From assembly GCF_028682395.1 (NCBI RefSeq), contig NZ_JANHLC010000003.1, positions 62,001 through 126,000 on the forward strand: 64,000 nucleotides of DNA, read 5' to 3'. Below are positions 1 to 9,204 of the stretch, one piece after another (positions within the stretch are counted from its first letter, which is position 1; the number at the start of each line of letters is the position of its first letter). Under the pieces are notes generated by a model. It worked only from the letters and a program-made list of their open reading frames with translations, was not told the origin of the DNA and searched no databases. This DNA is from Pseudomonas putida. GTDB taxonomy: Bacteria > Pseudomonadota > Gammaproteobacteria > Pseudomonadales > Pseudomonadaceae. The translations under genes and the position numbers were made by a program.

Positions 1-29
1 GCCCAGCCGCCGATGCCAGCGGCTGCGGG
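1..29 (-). terminator. Stem-loop just downstream of fdhA
   Basis: An imperfect inverted repeat, GCCCAGCCGC pairing with GCGGCTGCGGGC around an 8-nt loop, lies directly after the fdhA stop codon. It could end the fdhA transcript. The bases that would show a U-tract fall outside the window, so intrinsic termination cannot be confirmed. Confidence 0.4.
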
Positions 30-36
30 CAGGCGC

Positions 37-1236
37 TTAGGCCGCGCTAAACAGCTTGTGCGGGTCGATCACGAATTTCTTCGGCACCCCGGCATCGAAC
101 TCGCCATAACCACGCGGCGCATCGTCGAGGCTGATCACTTCCACACCGACGATATCGGCAATCTTGATCCGGTCCCACATGATGGCCTGCATCAACTGGC
201 GGTTGTACTTCATCACCGGCGTCTGCCCGGTGTGGAAGCTGTGGGACTTGGCCCAGCCCAGGCCGAAGCGAATGCTCAGGCTGCCCATCTTCGCCGCCGC
301 GTCCACCGCGCCCGGATCCTCGGTCACGTACAGGCCCGGAATACCGATCTTGCCCGCCACCCGTACCACACCCATCAGCGAGTTGAGTACCGTGGCCGGA
401 GCCTCATGCTTGACCCCTTCATGACCATGCCCACGCGCCTCGAAGCCCACCGCGTCCACCGCGCAATCGACCTCCGGCTCACCCAGCAATGCCGCAATCT
501 GCTCGTGCAGCGGGGTGTCCTTCGACAGGTCGGCAATCTCGAAACCCTGGGCCTTGGCGTGGGCCAGGCGGATCGGATTGACGTCGCCCACAATCACCAC
601 TGCCGCACCCAGCAAGCGTGCCGAAGCAGCTGCGGCCAGCCCGACCGGACCGGCCCCGGCGATATACACCGTACTGCCAGGCCCGACACCCGCCGTGACG
701 GCGCCGTGATAACCGGTCGGCAGGATATCGGAGAGACAGGTCAGGTCACGGATCTTCTCCATGGCCTTGTCCCGATCCGGCAGCTTGAGCAGGTTGAAGT
801 CGGCATAAGGCACCAGCACATACTCGGCCTGGCCACCGGTCCAGTCGCCCATATCGACATAGCCATAAGCCCCGCCCGCACGGGCCGGGTTGACGGTCAG
901 GCAGACCCCGGTGTGCTGTTCCTTGCAGGAGCGGCAGCGCCCGCAAGCCACGTTGAACGGTACGGAAACCAGATCGCCGAGCTTCAGGTTCTCGACATCA
1001 CTGCCCTTCTCGATCACCTCACCGGTAATTTCATGGCCCAGCACCAGACCTGTCTGTGCGGTCGTACGCCCGCGCACCATATGCTGGTCGGACCCACAGA
1101 TATTGGTTGAAACCACACGCAGGATCACACCGTGCTCGATCTTCCTGCCGCGCGGATCCTGCATTTTCGGATAGTCGATTTTCTGCACTTCGACCTGGCC
1201 ATTACCCAGATACACGACGCCACGATTGCCAGACAT
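37..1236 (-). CDS. fdhA: Glutathione-independent formaldehyde dehydrogenase
   Basis: A 399-residue zinc-dependent medium-chain dehydrogenase that oxidises formaldehyde to formate with NAD. The catalytic-zinc region is visible as NICGSD (Cys47) and GHE (His68-Glu69). The structural-zinc cysteines are 98, 101, 104 and 112, and GAGPVG is the nucleotide-binding motif. The length fits the Pseudomonas glutathione-independent family. It is the last gene of a minus-strand run with purU and the sox genes. Sarcosine and dimethylglycine oxidation release formaldehyde or methylene-folate, so the enzyme clears that product. The ATG at 1236 is preceded by an AAGAGGTAACAGGT-type leader. I am confident of family and role. 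Confidence 0.95.
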   Translation of the reverse strand: MSGNRGVVYLGNGQVEVQKIDYPKMQDPRGRKIEHGVILRVVSTNICGSDQHMVRGRTTAQTGLVLGHEITGEVIEKGSDVENLKLGDLVSVPFNVACGRCRSCKEQHTGVCLTVNPARAGGAYGYVDMGDWTGGQAEYVLVPYADFNLLKLPDRDKAMEKIRDLTCLSDILPTGYHGAVTAGVGPGSTVYIAGAGPVGLAAAASARLLGAAVVIVGDVNPIRLAHAKAQGFEIADLSKDTPLHEQIAALLGEPEVDCAVDAVGFEARGHGHEGVKHEAPATVLNSLMGVVRVAGKIGIPGLYVTEDPGAVDAAAKMGSLSIRFGLGWAKSHSFHTGQTPVMKYNRQLMQAIMWDRIKIADIVGVEVISLDDAPRGYGEFDAGVPKKFVIDPHKLFSAA

Positions 1237-1350
1237 ACCTGTTACCTCTTTATTGTTGGAGTGTGAGCCACAAGCCTTGAACCACGCGCTTTAAGCCCAG
1301 GAGGTGTACGACACGCTTTGCTCGTGCGGCTTGATGCTTGCCGCTTACCG

Positions 1351-2208
1351 CTAAAGAACGACCGTTCTGTTGCCATTCAGGAACACCCGCCGCTCCAGGT
1401 GGTAACCCACCGCTCGCGCCAGGGTCAGGCCTTCGATATCCCGGCCCTTGGCAATCAGGTCTTCGGGATAGTGGCTGTGGTCGACCACTTCGACGCCCTG
1501 GGCGATGATCGGCCCTTCGTCCAGGTCGTTGTTGATGTAGTGCGCGGTGGCCCCCACCAGTTTCACGCCCTTGTTGTAGGCCTGGTGATACGGCTTAGCC
1601 CCCTTGAAACCGGGCAGCAGGGAGTGATGGATGTTGATCGCCTTGCCATCGAGCTTGCGGCACAGGTCCGGCGACAGCACCTGCATATAGCGGGCAAGGA
1701 TCACCAGTTCGGCGCCGGTCTCTTCGATCACCTGCCAGACCTGACGTTCCTGGGTCGGCTTGTCGTTCGGGTCCAACGCAAAGTGGTAGTAGGGAATGCG
1801 GTGCCAGTCGGCCAGGGGCTTGAGGTCCGGGTGGTTGGACACCACGGCCACCACATCCATCGACAGTTGACCGATCCGCTGGCGATAGAGCAGGTCATTG
1901 AGGCAGTGATCGGCCTTGGACACCATGATCACCACCTTCGCTCGGTAATGCGGCGCCGTCAGTTCGAACGCCATGCCAAAGGCTTCGCCACGCGTGGCGA
2001 GGCCTGCGCGAAAAGCCTGTTCGTCAAACTCCTGGGGCGGGCGGAACTCCACGCGGATAAAAAACCGCCCCGACAGCCGATCGTCGAAGGAATGGTGCTC
2101 GGTGACATAGCAGCCCTGCTCGAACAGGTAGCGGGTGACCGCGTCCACCGTGCCGAGCACACTGGGGCAGTCGGCGGTGAGGATCCACGTATCGGGGGCG
2201 CGGCTCAT
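1351..2208 (-). CDS. purU: Formyltetrahydrofolate deformylase
   Basis: A 285-residue protein with an N-terminal ACT domain (about residues 8-85) and a C-terminal formyltransferase fold containing HHSLLPGFKGAKPYHQAY and GATAHYINNDLDEGP. PurU hydrolyses 10-formyl-THF to formate and THF, and so regenerates folate when betaine demethylation loads the one-carbon pool. An in-frame ATG at 2244 would give 297 residues. I chose the ATG at 2208 because CAGGAGC sits at the right distance before it and the ACT domain follows at once. The gene lies between soxG and fdhA, matching the order of the P. aeruginosa betaine cluster. Confidence 0.93.
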   Translation of the reverse strand: MSRAPDTWILTADCPSVLGTVDAVTRYLFEQGCYVTEHHSFDDRLSGRFFIRVEFRPPQEFDEQAFRAGLATRGEAFGMAFELTAPHYRAKVVIMVSKADHCLNDLLYRQRIGQLSMDVVAVVSNHPDLKPLADWHRIPYYHFALDPNDKPTQERQVWQVIEETGAELVILARYMQVLSPDLCRKLDGKAINIHHSLLPGFKGAKPYHQAYNKGVKLVGATAHYINNDLDEGPIIAQGVEVVDHSHYPEDLIAKGRDIEGLTLARAVGYHLERRVFLNGNRTVVL

Positions 2209-2284
2209 ATGTATTGCTCCTGCTGCCGGGTTTTGCATCGGCACAATCGGACAGGCGCCAACAACAGGCGCCCATGGAAACCTG

Positions 2285-2917
2285 TCAGGCCTGCACGCTC
2301 AGGCCATATTCCGCCGCCGCATCCTGCAACCACAGCCACCAATAGTCGGAGAAACTGCGACGGATCACCAACTCCCAGGTTTCTTCGCCCGTACGGCGAA
2401 TCACCAGTTGGGATTTGCCGAACACGGTGCCGACGGCCTTGCCCACTGGGAAGTTGTTCGGGTGCACGTCATAGCTCGTGGACTTCATCAGCACATCGCG
2501 CACATTCGGCCCGGACAGTTCGAGGATCTGCTGGCCGCCGCTGACATTGACGATGGAAATATGCAGCTCGCCGAGGGCCGCGCGCAGCGCTTGTTCGGTG
2601 GCGAACTCCGCACCACCGGGCACGACCAGCAGCCACTCATCAGGGCCCAGCCATTGCAGCGAGGTGTCGCCGCTGGCGACCAGGGTCAGGGCCACGGGCA
2701 GTGGCAGGCCTAGCGCCTGTTGCACACCGCTGGCAAAGGCCGGGTCATGGGCATCACCGCGCAGGACCAGATGGCCCAGCAGTTTCTTCTCGCGCACGGT
2801 GACACCGGCGTTCTTGCGTCCCTTACCGATCAAGCTGGCCAGGTCGGCGTGGTGCAGCGGCGACTCGGCCCTGGCATCACGGGTCGGGCGTTGTGCGTAT
2901 ACGTTGGCTGTGCTCAT
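2285..2917 (-). CDS. soxG: Sarcosine oxidase, gamma subunit
   Basis: A 210-residue protein matching the gamma subunit of heterotetrameric sarcosine oxidase. It has a GcvT-like, non-catalytic fold with the typical stretches WLGPDEWLLV and GREV-like C-terminal strands (PVGKAVGTVFGKSQLVIRR). The complex converts sarcosine to glycine with tetrahydrofolate and oxygen. The gene lies 72 bp downstream of soxA, and that gap carries a REP palindrome (2951-2972). The length is normal for the family. Confidence 0.92.
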   Translation of the reverse strand: MSTANVYAQRPTRDARAESPLHHADLASLIGKGRKNAGVTVREKKLLGHLVLRGDAHDPAFASGVQQALGLPLPVALTLVASGDTSLQWLGPDEWLLVVPGGAEFATEQALRAALGELHISIVNVSGGQQILELSGPNVRDVLMKSTSYDVHPNNFPVGKAVGTVFGKSQLVIRRTGEETWELVIRRSFSDYWWLWLQDAAAEYGLSVQA

Positions 2918-2950
2918 GGTGATACCTGTCTTGAATACGGTTGGCGGCCC

Positions 2951-2972
2951 TCGCGAGCAAGCTCGCGCCTAC
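2951..2972. repeat. REP-type palindrome in the soxA-soxG gap
   Basis: The sequence TCGCGAGCAAGCTCGCGCC followed by TAC is the Pseudomonas REP core: GTAGG, then an imperfect palindrome GCGAGCTTGCTCGCGA on the minus strand. Its place between two co-transcribed sox subunit genes means it would be read into mRNA as a stem-loop. Confidence 0.75.
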
Positions 2973-2989
2973 TGGGGAGAGGACGGCGC

Positions 2990-5900
2990 TCAAATGTTCT
3001 GCTGCTCGCCCTTGGGATCGAAGAACACCGAGGAGACAATCTCGGCCTCGATCACGCTGCCATCGGCCAGCGGTGCAAACACCCGCTCGCCCATGCGCTT
3101 GAGACCGCCCTTGACGACGCCCATGGCAAATGAATAGCCCAGTGAGCCGCAGGTGTAGCTGGAGGTGACGTGGCCGACCATCTTCATCGGGATCGCCTGC
3201 TTGGGATCGAACACCAGTTGCGCACCTTCGGGCAGCCACTGTTTCGGGTCGATGGGCTTGAGGCCGACCAACTGCTTACGCTGATCACGCACGCAGTCTT
3301 CACGGTTCATCCCGCGCCAGCCGATCCAGGAAAACGGCTTGGTGCGGCCCACGCACCAGCCCATGTTCAGGTCGTCCGGGGTCATGGAACCGTCGGTGTC
3401 CTGGCCGACGATAATGAAACCCTTCTCGGCCCGCAGCACGTGCATGGTCTCGGTGCCATACGGCGTCAGGTTGTAGGCCTGGCCGGCCGCAACGATTTTC
3501 TCCAGCACGCCCATGGCGTAGTCGGCCTGGATATTCACCTCATACGACAGCTCGCCGGTAAACGAGATACGGAACACCCGTGCCGGTACGCCGGCCACCA
3601 GGCCTTCCTTCCAGGTCATGAACGGGAAGGCGTCACGGTCCAGATCGATATCGGTCACTTCGCTGAGCAGCTTGCGGCTGTTGGGGCCGGACAGGGTCAG
3701 GGTCGCCCAGTGATCGGTCACCGAGGTGAAATAGACCTTCAGCTCTGGCCATTCGGTCTGCTGGTAGATCTCCAGCCATTGCAGTACCCGCGCCGCACCG
3801 CCCGTGGTGGTGGTCATCAGGAAGTGGTTGTCGGCCAGGCAGGCGGTCACACCGTCGTCGAAGACCATCCCGTCTTCCTTGCACATCAGGCCATAACGCG
3901 CCTTGCCCACATCCAGCTTGGTCCAGGCATTGGTGTAGATACGGTTGAGGAATTCGCGGGCATCGGGGCCCTGAATATCGATTTTGCCCAGGGTCGAGGC
4001 GTCCAGCAGGCCGACGCTGGCGCGCACGGCCTTGCACTCGCGCTGCACCGCCGCGTGCAGGTCTTCGCCGTGGCGCGGGAAGTACCAGGGGCGCTTCCAC
4101 TGGCCAACATCCTCGAACTCGGCACCGTTCTTGATATGCCAGGCCTGCAACGCGGTGTAGCGCACCGGTTCGAACAGATGACCGCAATGGCGCCCCGCCA
4201 CCGCGCCGAAGGTCACCGGCGTGTAGTTGGGGCGGAACATGGTCGTGCCCATTTGTGGAATGCTGACATTCAGCGAACGTGCCGCAATGGCCAGGCCATT
4301 GACATTCCCCAACTTGCCCTGGTCGGTGCCAAAACCCAGGGCGGTGTAGCGCTTGACGTGCTCCACCGACTCGAAGCCCTCCCGGGTCGCCAGCTCGATG
4401 GCGGCGGCGGTGACATCGTTCTGCAGGTCGACAAACTGCTTCGGCGCCCGGGCCGTGGCCTTTTCATGGGGCACCTGGAACAACGCCAGGGTGGGCTCCT
4501 CGTGACGGCTCAGGGCCTTGGGCAGCACGCCTTCCACCGCCTTGAAACCGGCCTCGCTGGCCGCCCGGGCACCGCCCTCGAAACCATCGGCCAGGCTATC
4601 GGCCAGGCCATAGACACCATTGATCCCGCCCACGCACACGCGCTTCTGCGGCGCTTCGCCAGGCACGAAACCGAGAATGTCTTCACGCCAGATCGGCTTG
4701 CCGCCCAAGTGCGAAGCCAGGTGCACCACCGGGCTGTAGCCGCCGGAGGTGGCCACCAGATCGCAGTCCAGCCATTCACCGGGGCTGGTGACTTTGTGCG
4801 CCTTCACGTCGATGGCCGCGATGCGCGCGGCCGTGACGTGCTTGCTGCCACGGGCTTCGATCACTGCGCTGCCCGTAAGGATGCGGATCCCCTTGGCCCG
4901 TGCTTCTTCCACCAACGCGCCACGTGGGTTGTTGCGGGCATCGGCAATGGCCACCACCGGCAAACTGGCGTCGAGCCAGTCGAGGGCCACGCGGTAGGCA
5001 TGGTCGTTATTGGTCGACAGCACCAGCTTCTTGCCCGGCGCCACGCCGTAGCGGCGCACATAAGTGGATACCGCGCCGGCGAGCATATTGCCCGGCACGT
5101 CGTTGTTGCCGTAGACCAGCGGGCGCTCGTGGGCGCCGGTCGCCAGCACCACGCGCTGGGCCCGTACCCGGTTGATGCGCTGGCGCACCTGGCCCAGGGG
5201 CGCACGGTCGCCCAAGTGGTCGGTCAGGCGCTGATGAATGGTCAGGAAGTTATGGTCGTGGTAGCCGTTGACCGTGGCCCGGGGCAGCAGGGTCACTTCG
5301 GGCAGCGCCTTGAGTTCGGCGATGACGCTGGCCACCCAGTCGGCCGCCGGTTTGCCATCGAGGCTTTCGCGGCTGTCGAGCAGGCTGCCGCCGAACTCTT
5401 CCTGCTCATCGGCCAGGATCACCCGCGCCCCGCTGCGGCCCGCCGCCAACGCAGCAGCGAGCCCGGCCGGGCCGGCGCCGACGATCAGCACATCGCAGTG
5501 GCGATTGATGTAGTCATAGCTGTCCGGATCGTTCTCGGTCGGCGACCGGCCCAGGCCGGCAGCCTTGCGGATGTACTTCTCGTAGGTCATCCAGAACGAT
5601 TGCGGGTACATGAAGGTTTTGTAGTAGAAACCCGGCGGCATCAGCTTGCCGCCGACCTTGCCGAGAATCCCCATCATGTCGTTGTTGACGCTCGGCCAAC
5701 CATTGGTGCTGGCCGCCACCAGGCCCTGGTACAGCGCCTGCTGGGTCGCCCGCACGTTGGGGATCTGGCTGGCTTCGCTGGCGCCGATCTGCAGCACCGC
5801 GTTGGGCTCTTCGGCACCGGCGGCGTAGATCCCGCGCGGGCGTGAATACTTGAAGCTGCGTCCGATGATATCAACGCCATTGGCCAGCAGCGCAGCGGCC

Positions 5901-6007
5901 AGGGTATCGCCTTCAAAACCTTTGTAGCTCTGGCCATTGAAGGTGAAGCTGAGGACTTTGTTGCGGTCGATCCGGCCGCCGTTGGGCAGGCGATTGATCT
6001 GGCTCAT
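2990..6007 (-). CDS. soxA: Sarcosine oxidase, alpha subunit
   Basis: A 1005-residue large subunit of heterotetrameric sarcosine oxidase. The N-terminus resembles a 2Fe-2S-ferredoxin-like (Fer2_4) fold without a full cysteine set. A FAD/NAD-binding region follows around residue 175 (DVLIVGAGPAGLAAALAAGR), and the C-terminal third is a GcvT/aminomethyltransferase domain that binds folate. The start ATG at 6007 overlaps the soxD stop by 4 bp (ATGA), and GGGAGAGAAGGT is a strong ribosome site. It is translationally coupled to soxD and followed by soxG. Length and domain order are those of the family. Confidence 0.96.
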   Translation of the reverse strand: MSQINRLPNGGRIDRNKVLSFTFNGQSYKGFEGDTLAAALLANGVDIIGRSFKYSRPRGIYAAGAEEPNAVLQIGASEASQIPNVRATQQALYQGLVAASTNGWPSVNNDMMGILGKVGGKLMPPGFYYKTFMYPQSFWMTYEKYIRKAAGLGRSPTENDPDSYDYINRHCDVLIVGAGPAGLAAALAAGRSGARVILADEQEEFGGSLLDSRESLDGKPAADWVASVIAELKALPEVTLLPRATVNGYHDHNFLTIHQRLTDHLGDRAPLGQVRQRINRVRAQRVVLATGAHERPLVYGNNDVPGNMLAGAVSTYVRRYGVAPGKKLVLSTNNDHAYRVALDWLDASLPVVAIADARNNPRGALVEEARAKGIRILTGSAVIEARGSKHVTAARIAAIDVKAHKVTSPGEWLDCDLVATSGGYSPVVHLASHLGGKPIWREDILGFVPGEAPQKRVCVGGINGVYGLADSLADGFEGGARAASEAGFKAVEGVLPKALSRHEEPTLALFQVPHEKATARAPKQFVDLQNDVTAAAIELATREGFESVEHVKRYTALGFGTDQGKLGNVNGLAIAARSLNVSIPQMGTTMFRPNYTPVTFGAVAGRHCGHLFEPVRYTALQAWHIKNGAEFEDVGQWKRPWYFPRHGEDLHAAVQRECKAVRASVGLLDASTLGKIDIQGPDAREFLNRIYTNAWTKLDVGKARYGLMCKEDGMVFDDGVTACLADNHFLMTTTTGGAARVLQWLEIYQQTEWPELKVYFTSVTDHWATLTLSGPNSRKLLSEVTDIDLDRDAFPFMTWKEGLVAGVPARVFRISFTGELSYEVNIQADYAMGVLEKIVAAGQAYNLTPYGTETMHVLRAEKGFIIVGQDTDGSMTPDDLNMGWCVGRTKPFSWIGWRGMNREDCVRDQRKQLVGLKPIDPKQWLPEGAQLVFDPKQAIPMKMVGHVTSSYTCGSLGYSFAMGVVKGGLKRMGERVFAPLADGSVIEAEIVSSVFFDPKGEQQNI

Positions 6008-6333
6008 ACCTTCTCTCCCAAAGCCTGTACAGGCCCTTTCGGATGCTCATCGCGGGCCATGATGTGTGGCTTGGTGCCGATCTTGTAGGTTTCGAGGATC
6101 TCGTAGGTCACGGTATCGCGGGTCGCGTTGAAGTACTGGCGGCACCCGGCAACGTGGTCCCACAGCTCGTGGTGCAGACCGCGGGGGTTATCGCGAAAGA
6201 ACATGTAGTCGCCCCACTCCTCGTCGGTGCAGGCATTGGGGTCCAGGGGCCGCGGGATATGCGCCTGGCCGCTGGAATGAAACTCTTCTTCGCTGCGCAG
6301 CTCGCCACAGTGAGGACAGAAAATATGCAACAT
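6004..6333 (-). CDS. soxD: Sarcosine oxidase, delta subunit
   Basis: A 109-residue small subunit beginning MLHIFCPHCGELRSEEEF. The CPHC pair (Cys6, Cys9) with a downstream His/Cys (HVAGCRQYF) forms the zinc site typical of SoxD. An open frame runs upstream to 6594, but that part is out-of-frame soxB sequence. The ATG at 6333 has CAGGAGGCATCCCC before it and lies 14 bp after soxB. It overlaps soxA by 4 bp, so the subunits are coupled. Confidence 0.95.
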   Translation of the reverse strand: MLHIFCPHCGELRSEEEFHSSGQAHIPRPLDPNACTDEEWGDYMFFRDNPRGLHHELWDHVAGCRQYFNATRDTVTYEILETYKIGTKPHIMARDEHPKGPVQALGEKV

Positions 6334-6347
6334 GGGGATGCCTCCTG

Positions 6348-7598
6348 TTAGTGGGCGACGGCCGCAGCGCCGTGTTCGTCGATCAGCGCACCGTTGTGGA
6401 ACCGGTCGATGGAGAAAGGCGCCGCCAGCGGGTGCATTTCCCCCTTGGCGAGGCTGGCGGCAAACACGTTGCCCGAGCCCGGCGTGGCCTTGAAGCCGCC
6501 CGTGCCCCAGCCGCAGTTGAAGAACAGGTTGCTGACCGGGGTCTTGGAAATGATCGGGCAGGCGTCCGGCGTGGTGTCGACGATGCCGCCCCACTGGCGG
6601 TTCATACGCACCCGGGACAGCACCGGGAACATCTCGACGATGGCCTGGATCGTGTGTTCGATCACCGGGTAGGAACCGCGCTGGCCATAGCCGACCCAGC
6701 CGTCGATCCCGGCACCGATGACCAGGTCGCCTTTGTCCGACTGACTGATGTAACCGTGGACCGCGTTGGACATGATCACGCTGTCGATAATCGGCTTGAT
6801 CGGCTCCGACACCAGCGCCTGCAACGGGTGAGATTCAATCGGTAGGCGAAAGCCGGCCAGACGGGCCATATGCCCCGAGTTACCGGCGGTGACCACGCCA
6901 ACGCGCTTGGCGCCGATAAAGCCCTTGTTGGTCTCGACGCCGATGCACACGCCGTTTTCCTTGCGAAAGCCGATCACTTCGGTTTGCTGGATCAGGTCCA
7001 CGCCCAAGGCGTCGGCAGCACGGGCAAAGCCCCAGGCCACGGCATCGTGACGAGCCACGCCGCCACGGCGCTGCACCGTCGCGCCGATGATCGGGTAGCG
7101 GGTGTTTTTCGAGCAGTCCAGGTAGGGAATCTCGTCGGCGACCTGCTTGCCGTTCAGCAACTCGCCGTCGACGCCATTGAGGCGGTTGGCGCTGACCCGG
7201 CGCTCCGAGTCGCGCATGTCCTGCAGGGTATGGCACAGGTTGTAGACGCCACGCTGGGAGAACATCACGTTGTAGTTGAGGTCCTGGGACAGCCCCTCCC
7301 ACAGCTTCATCGCATGTTCATAAAGGTGGGCCGATTCGTCCCACAGGTAATTGGAACGCACGATGGTGGTGTTGCGCGCGGTATTACCGCCGCCCAGCCA
7401 GCCTTTCTCCACCACCGCGACATTGGTGATCCCGTGTTCCTTGGCCAGGTAATAAGCGGTAGCCAGGCCATGGCCACCGCCGCCGACGATGACCACGTCA
7501 TAGACTTTCTTCGGCACCGGCGTGCGCCACATTTTCTGCCAGTTTTCGTGGTGGCTCAGAGAGTGCTTGAGAAGGCCGAAGCCCGAATAGCGTTGCAT
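6348..7598 (-). CDS. soxB: Sarcosine oxidase, beta subunit
   Basis: A 416-residue flavoprotein of the DAO family that carries the catalytic flavin of heterotetrameric sarcosine oxidase. The dinucleotide motif [17 protein letters not shown] begins near residue 34, and the C-terminal [17 protein letters not shown] is typical. The open frame extends upstream to 7694, but the ATG at 7598 ([14 protein letters not shown]) has CTGGAG before it and matches known SoxB N-termini. It lies 22 bp downstream of glyA, so glyA-soxBDAG probably forms one operon. Confidence 0.96.
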   Translation of the reverse strand: MQRYSGFGLLKHSLSHHENWQKMWRTPVPKKVYDVVIVGGGGHGLATAYYLAKEHGITNVAVVEKGWLGGGNTARNTTIVRSNYLWDESAHLYEHAMKLWEGLSQDLNYNVMFSQRGVYNLCHTLQDMRDSERRVSANRLNGVDGELLNGKQVADEIPYLDCSKNTRYPIIGATVQRRGGVARHDAVAWGFARAADALGVDLIQQTEVIGFRKENGVCIGVETNKGFIGAKRVGVVTAGNSGHMARLAGFRLPIESHPLQALVSEPIKPIIDSVIMSNAVHGYISQSDKGDLVIGAGIDGWVGYGQRGSYPVIEHTIQAIVEMFPVLSRVRMNRQWGGIVDTTPDACPIISKTPVSNLFFNCGWGTGGFKATPGSGNVFAASLAKGEMHPLAAPFSIDRFHNGALIDEHGAAAVAH

Positions 7599-7620
7599 AG
7601 TCATGACTCCAGAGCTGCTC

Positions 7621-8874
7621 TCAGCGATAAACCGGGAAATCCGCGCACAAGGCCGCGACATTCTTCGCCACATCCGCCTCGACATCGGCATCACCGAGGT
7701 TGTCGAGGATGTCGCAGATCCAGCCGGCCAGCGCCACGCACTGGCTGACCTTGAACCCGCGCGAGGTGACAGCCGGGGTGCCGATACGCAGGCCCGAAGT
7801 CACGAAGGGCGACTGCGGATCGTTCGGCACGGCGTTCTTGTTCACGGTGATATGGGCACGGCCCAGGGCGGCATCGGCATCTTTGCCCGTCAGGCCCTGG
7901 CGGATCAGGCTGACCAGGAACAAGTGGTTATCGGTGCCACCGGACACTACATCGTAGCCACGTTTGATAAACACGCCGGCCATGGCCTGGGCGTTGTCGA
8001 TCACCTGCTGCTGATAGACCTTGAAGCCCGGCTCCAGCGCTTCCTTGAAGCACACGGCCTTAGCGGCGATCACGTGCATCAATGGGCCGCCCTGGCCACC
8101 GGGGAATACAGCCGCATTGAATTTCTTTTCCAGCGCCTCATTGGCCTTGGCCAGGATCAGGCCGCCACGGGGACCGCGCAGGGTCTTGTGGGTCGTGGTA
8201 GTGACCACATCGGCATAGGGCAGCGGATTGGGGTACAGGCCGGCGGCAACCAGGCCGGCGACGTGGGCCATGTCGACGAAGAAATAGGCGCCAACCTTGT
8301 CGGCGATCTGCCGGAACCGAGGGAAGTCCAAGGTCTTGGAGTAGGCCGAGAAGCCAGCGATGATCATCTTTGGCTGATGCTCGACGGCCAGGCGCTCGAC
8401 TTCGTCGTAGTCGATCAGGCCGGTGTCGGTGTCGATGCCGTACTGCACGGCGTTGTAGAGCTTGCCGGAGAAGCTGACCTTGGCACCGTGGGTCAGGTGA
8501 CCACCGTGGGCCAGACTCATGCCCAACACCGTATCGCCGGCATTGAGCAGGGCGAGATAGACCGCCGCATTGGCCTGGCTGCCGGAGTGGGGCTGGACGT
8601 TGGCGTAATCGGCGCCAAACAGTTGCTTGGCCCGCTCGATGGCCAGGGCCTCGACCTTATCCACATGTTCGCAGCCGCCGTAGTAACGCTTGCCGGGATA
8701 GCCTTCGGCGTACTTGTTGGTCAAACCGCTACCCTGGGCCTGCATCACGCGCTTGCTGGTGTAGTTCTCCGAGGCGATCAGCTCGATATGATCTTCCTGG
8801 CGCTGCTCCTCGGCATTCATGGCGGCCAACAGTGCGTCATCGTAGCCCTGGATCTGGTCTTGCTTGCTGAACAT
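7621..8874 (-). CDS. glyA: Serine hydroxymethyltransferase
   Basis: A 417-residue PLP enzyme that interconverts glycine plus methylene-THF with serine. It contains the PLP-lysine motif [14 protein letters not shown] (around residue 229) and the N-terminal [10 protein letters not shown]. As first gene of the sox run it channels glycine from sarcosine and the released methylene group into serine, which SdaB at 39567 then deaminates. GGGAGAACCGCG precedes the ATG. It corresponds to the glyA copy associated with betaine catabolism. A housekeeping second copy is expected elsewhere. Confidence 0.96.
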   Translation of the reverse strand: MFSKQDQIQGYDDALLAAMNAEEQRQEDHIELIASENYTSKRVMQAQGSGLTNKYAEGYPGKRYYGGCEHVDKVEALAIERAKQLFGADYANVQPHSGSQANAAVYLALLNAGDTVLGMSLAHGGHLTHGAKVSFSGKLYNAVQYGIDTDTGLIDYDEVERLAVEHQPKMIIAGFSAYSKTLDFPRFRQIADKVGAYFFVDMAHVAGLVAAGLYPNPLPYADVVTTTTHKTLRGPRGGLILAKANEALEKKFNAAVFPGGQGGPLMHVIAAKAVCFKEALEPGFKVYQQQVIDNAQAMAGVFIKRGYDVVSGGTDNHLFLVSLIRQGLTGKDADAALGRAHITVNKNAVPNDPQSPFVTSGLRIGTPAVTSRGFKVSQCVALAGWICDILDNLGDADVEADVAKNVAALCADFPVYR

Positions 8875-9204
8875 CGCGGTTCTCCCGGCGGCGTGATGCG
8901 CCTTTTGTCTGGGTCAGGCCAGGCCATGCGGTCGTGCCCTTTGGCTGCGATGGTAGGGCCGGCGCAGACAGTCCAAATGCCTACGCGCGCCACGCAAAGG
9001 TGCGTTTACGACATGCCATGACGCCCAGGGGAAAACGCCGGTGCACACCTGCGGTACGCGCCCGCGTGTCGACGAGAGGGAGAACGGGGTTGCACTTGAG
9101 AAAGGGCTTGCGAACACACACGCGCTTGCCCACATGAGCGCGTGGTCACCCCTAAAGCAGATGGAGTAGAGTGCCCTCCATCATCGTTCTCTCGGATCCC
9201 GGCC
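8875..9204. promoter_or_regulatory. Divergent control region between glyA and ltaE
   Basis: A 330-bp gene-free stretch between divergently transcribed glyA and ltaE. It must hold both promoters. The clearest structure is an 8-bp inverted repeat, CACGCGCT at 9119-9126 and AGCGCGTG at 9137-9144, about 60 bp upstream of ltaE. In P. aeruginosa the glyA-sox operon is induced by GbdR, so a GbdR site is expected here, but I could not identify one with confidence. Confidence 0.5.

Noticed and set aside
3170..5845. Very long open frame (891 codons) on the plus strand opposite soxA
   Set aside because: GC-rich codon use leaves the opposite strand open. The predicted protein has no domain pattern, and soxA on the minus strand is certain.
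8875..9204. Glycine riboswitch upstream of glyA
   Set aside because: I could not recognise the conserved aptamer core. The glycine riboswitch of pseudomonads is usually at the other, gcv-linked locus.
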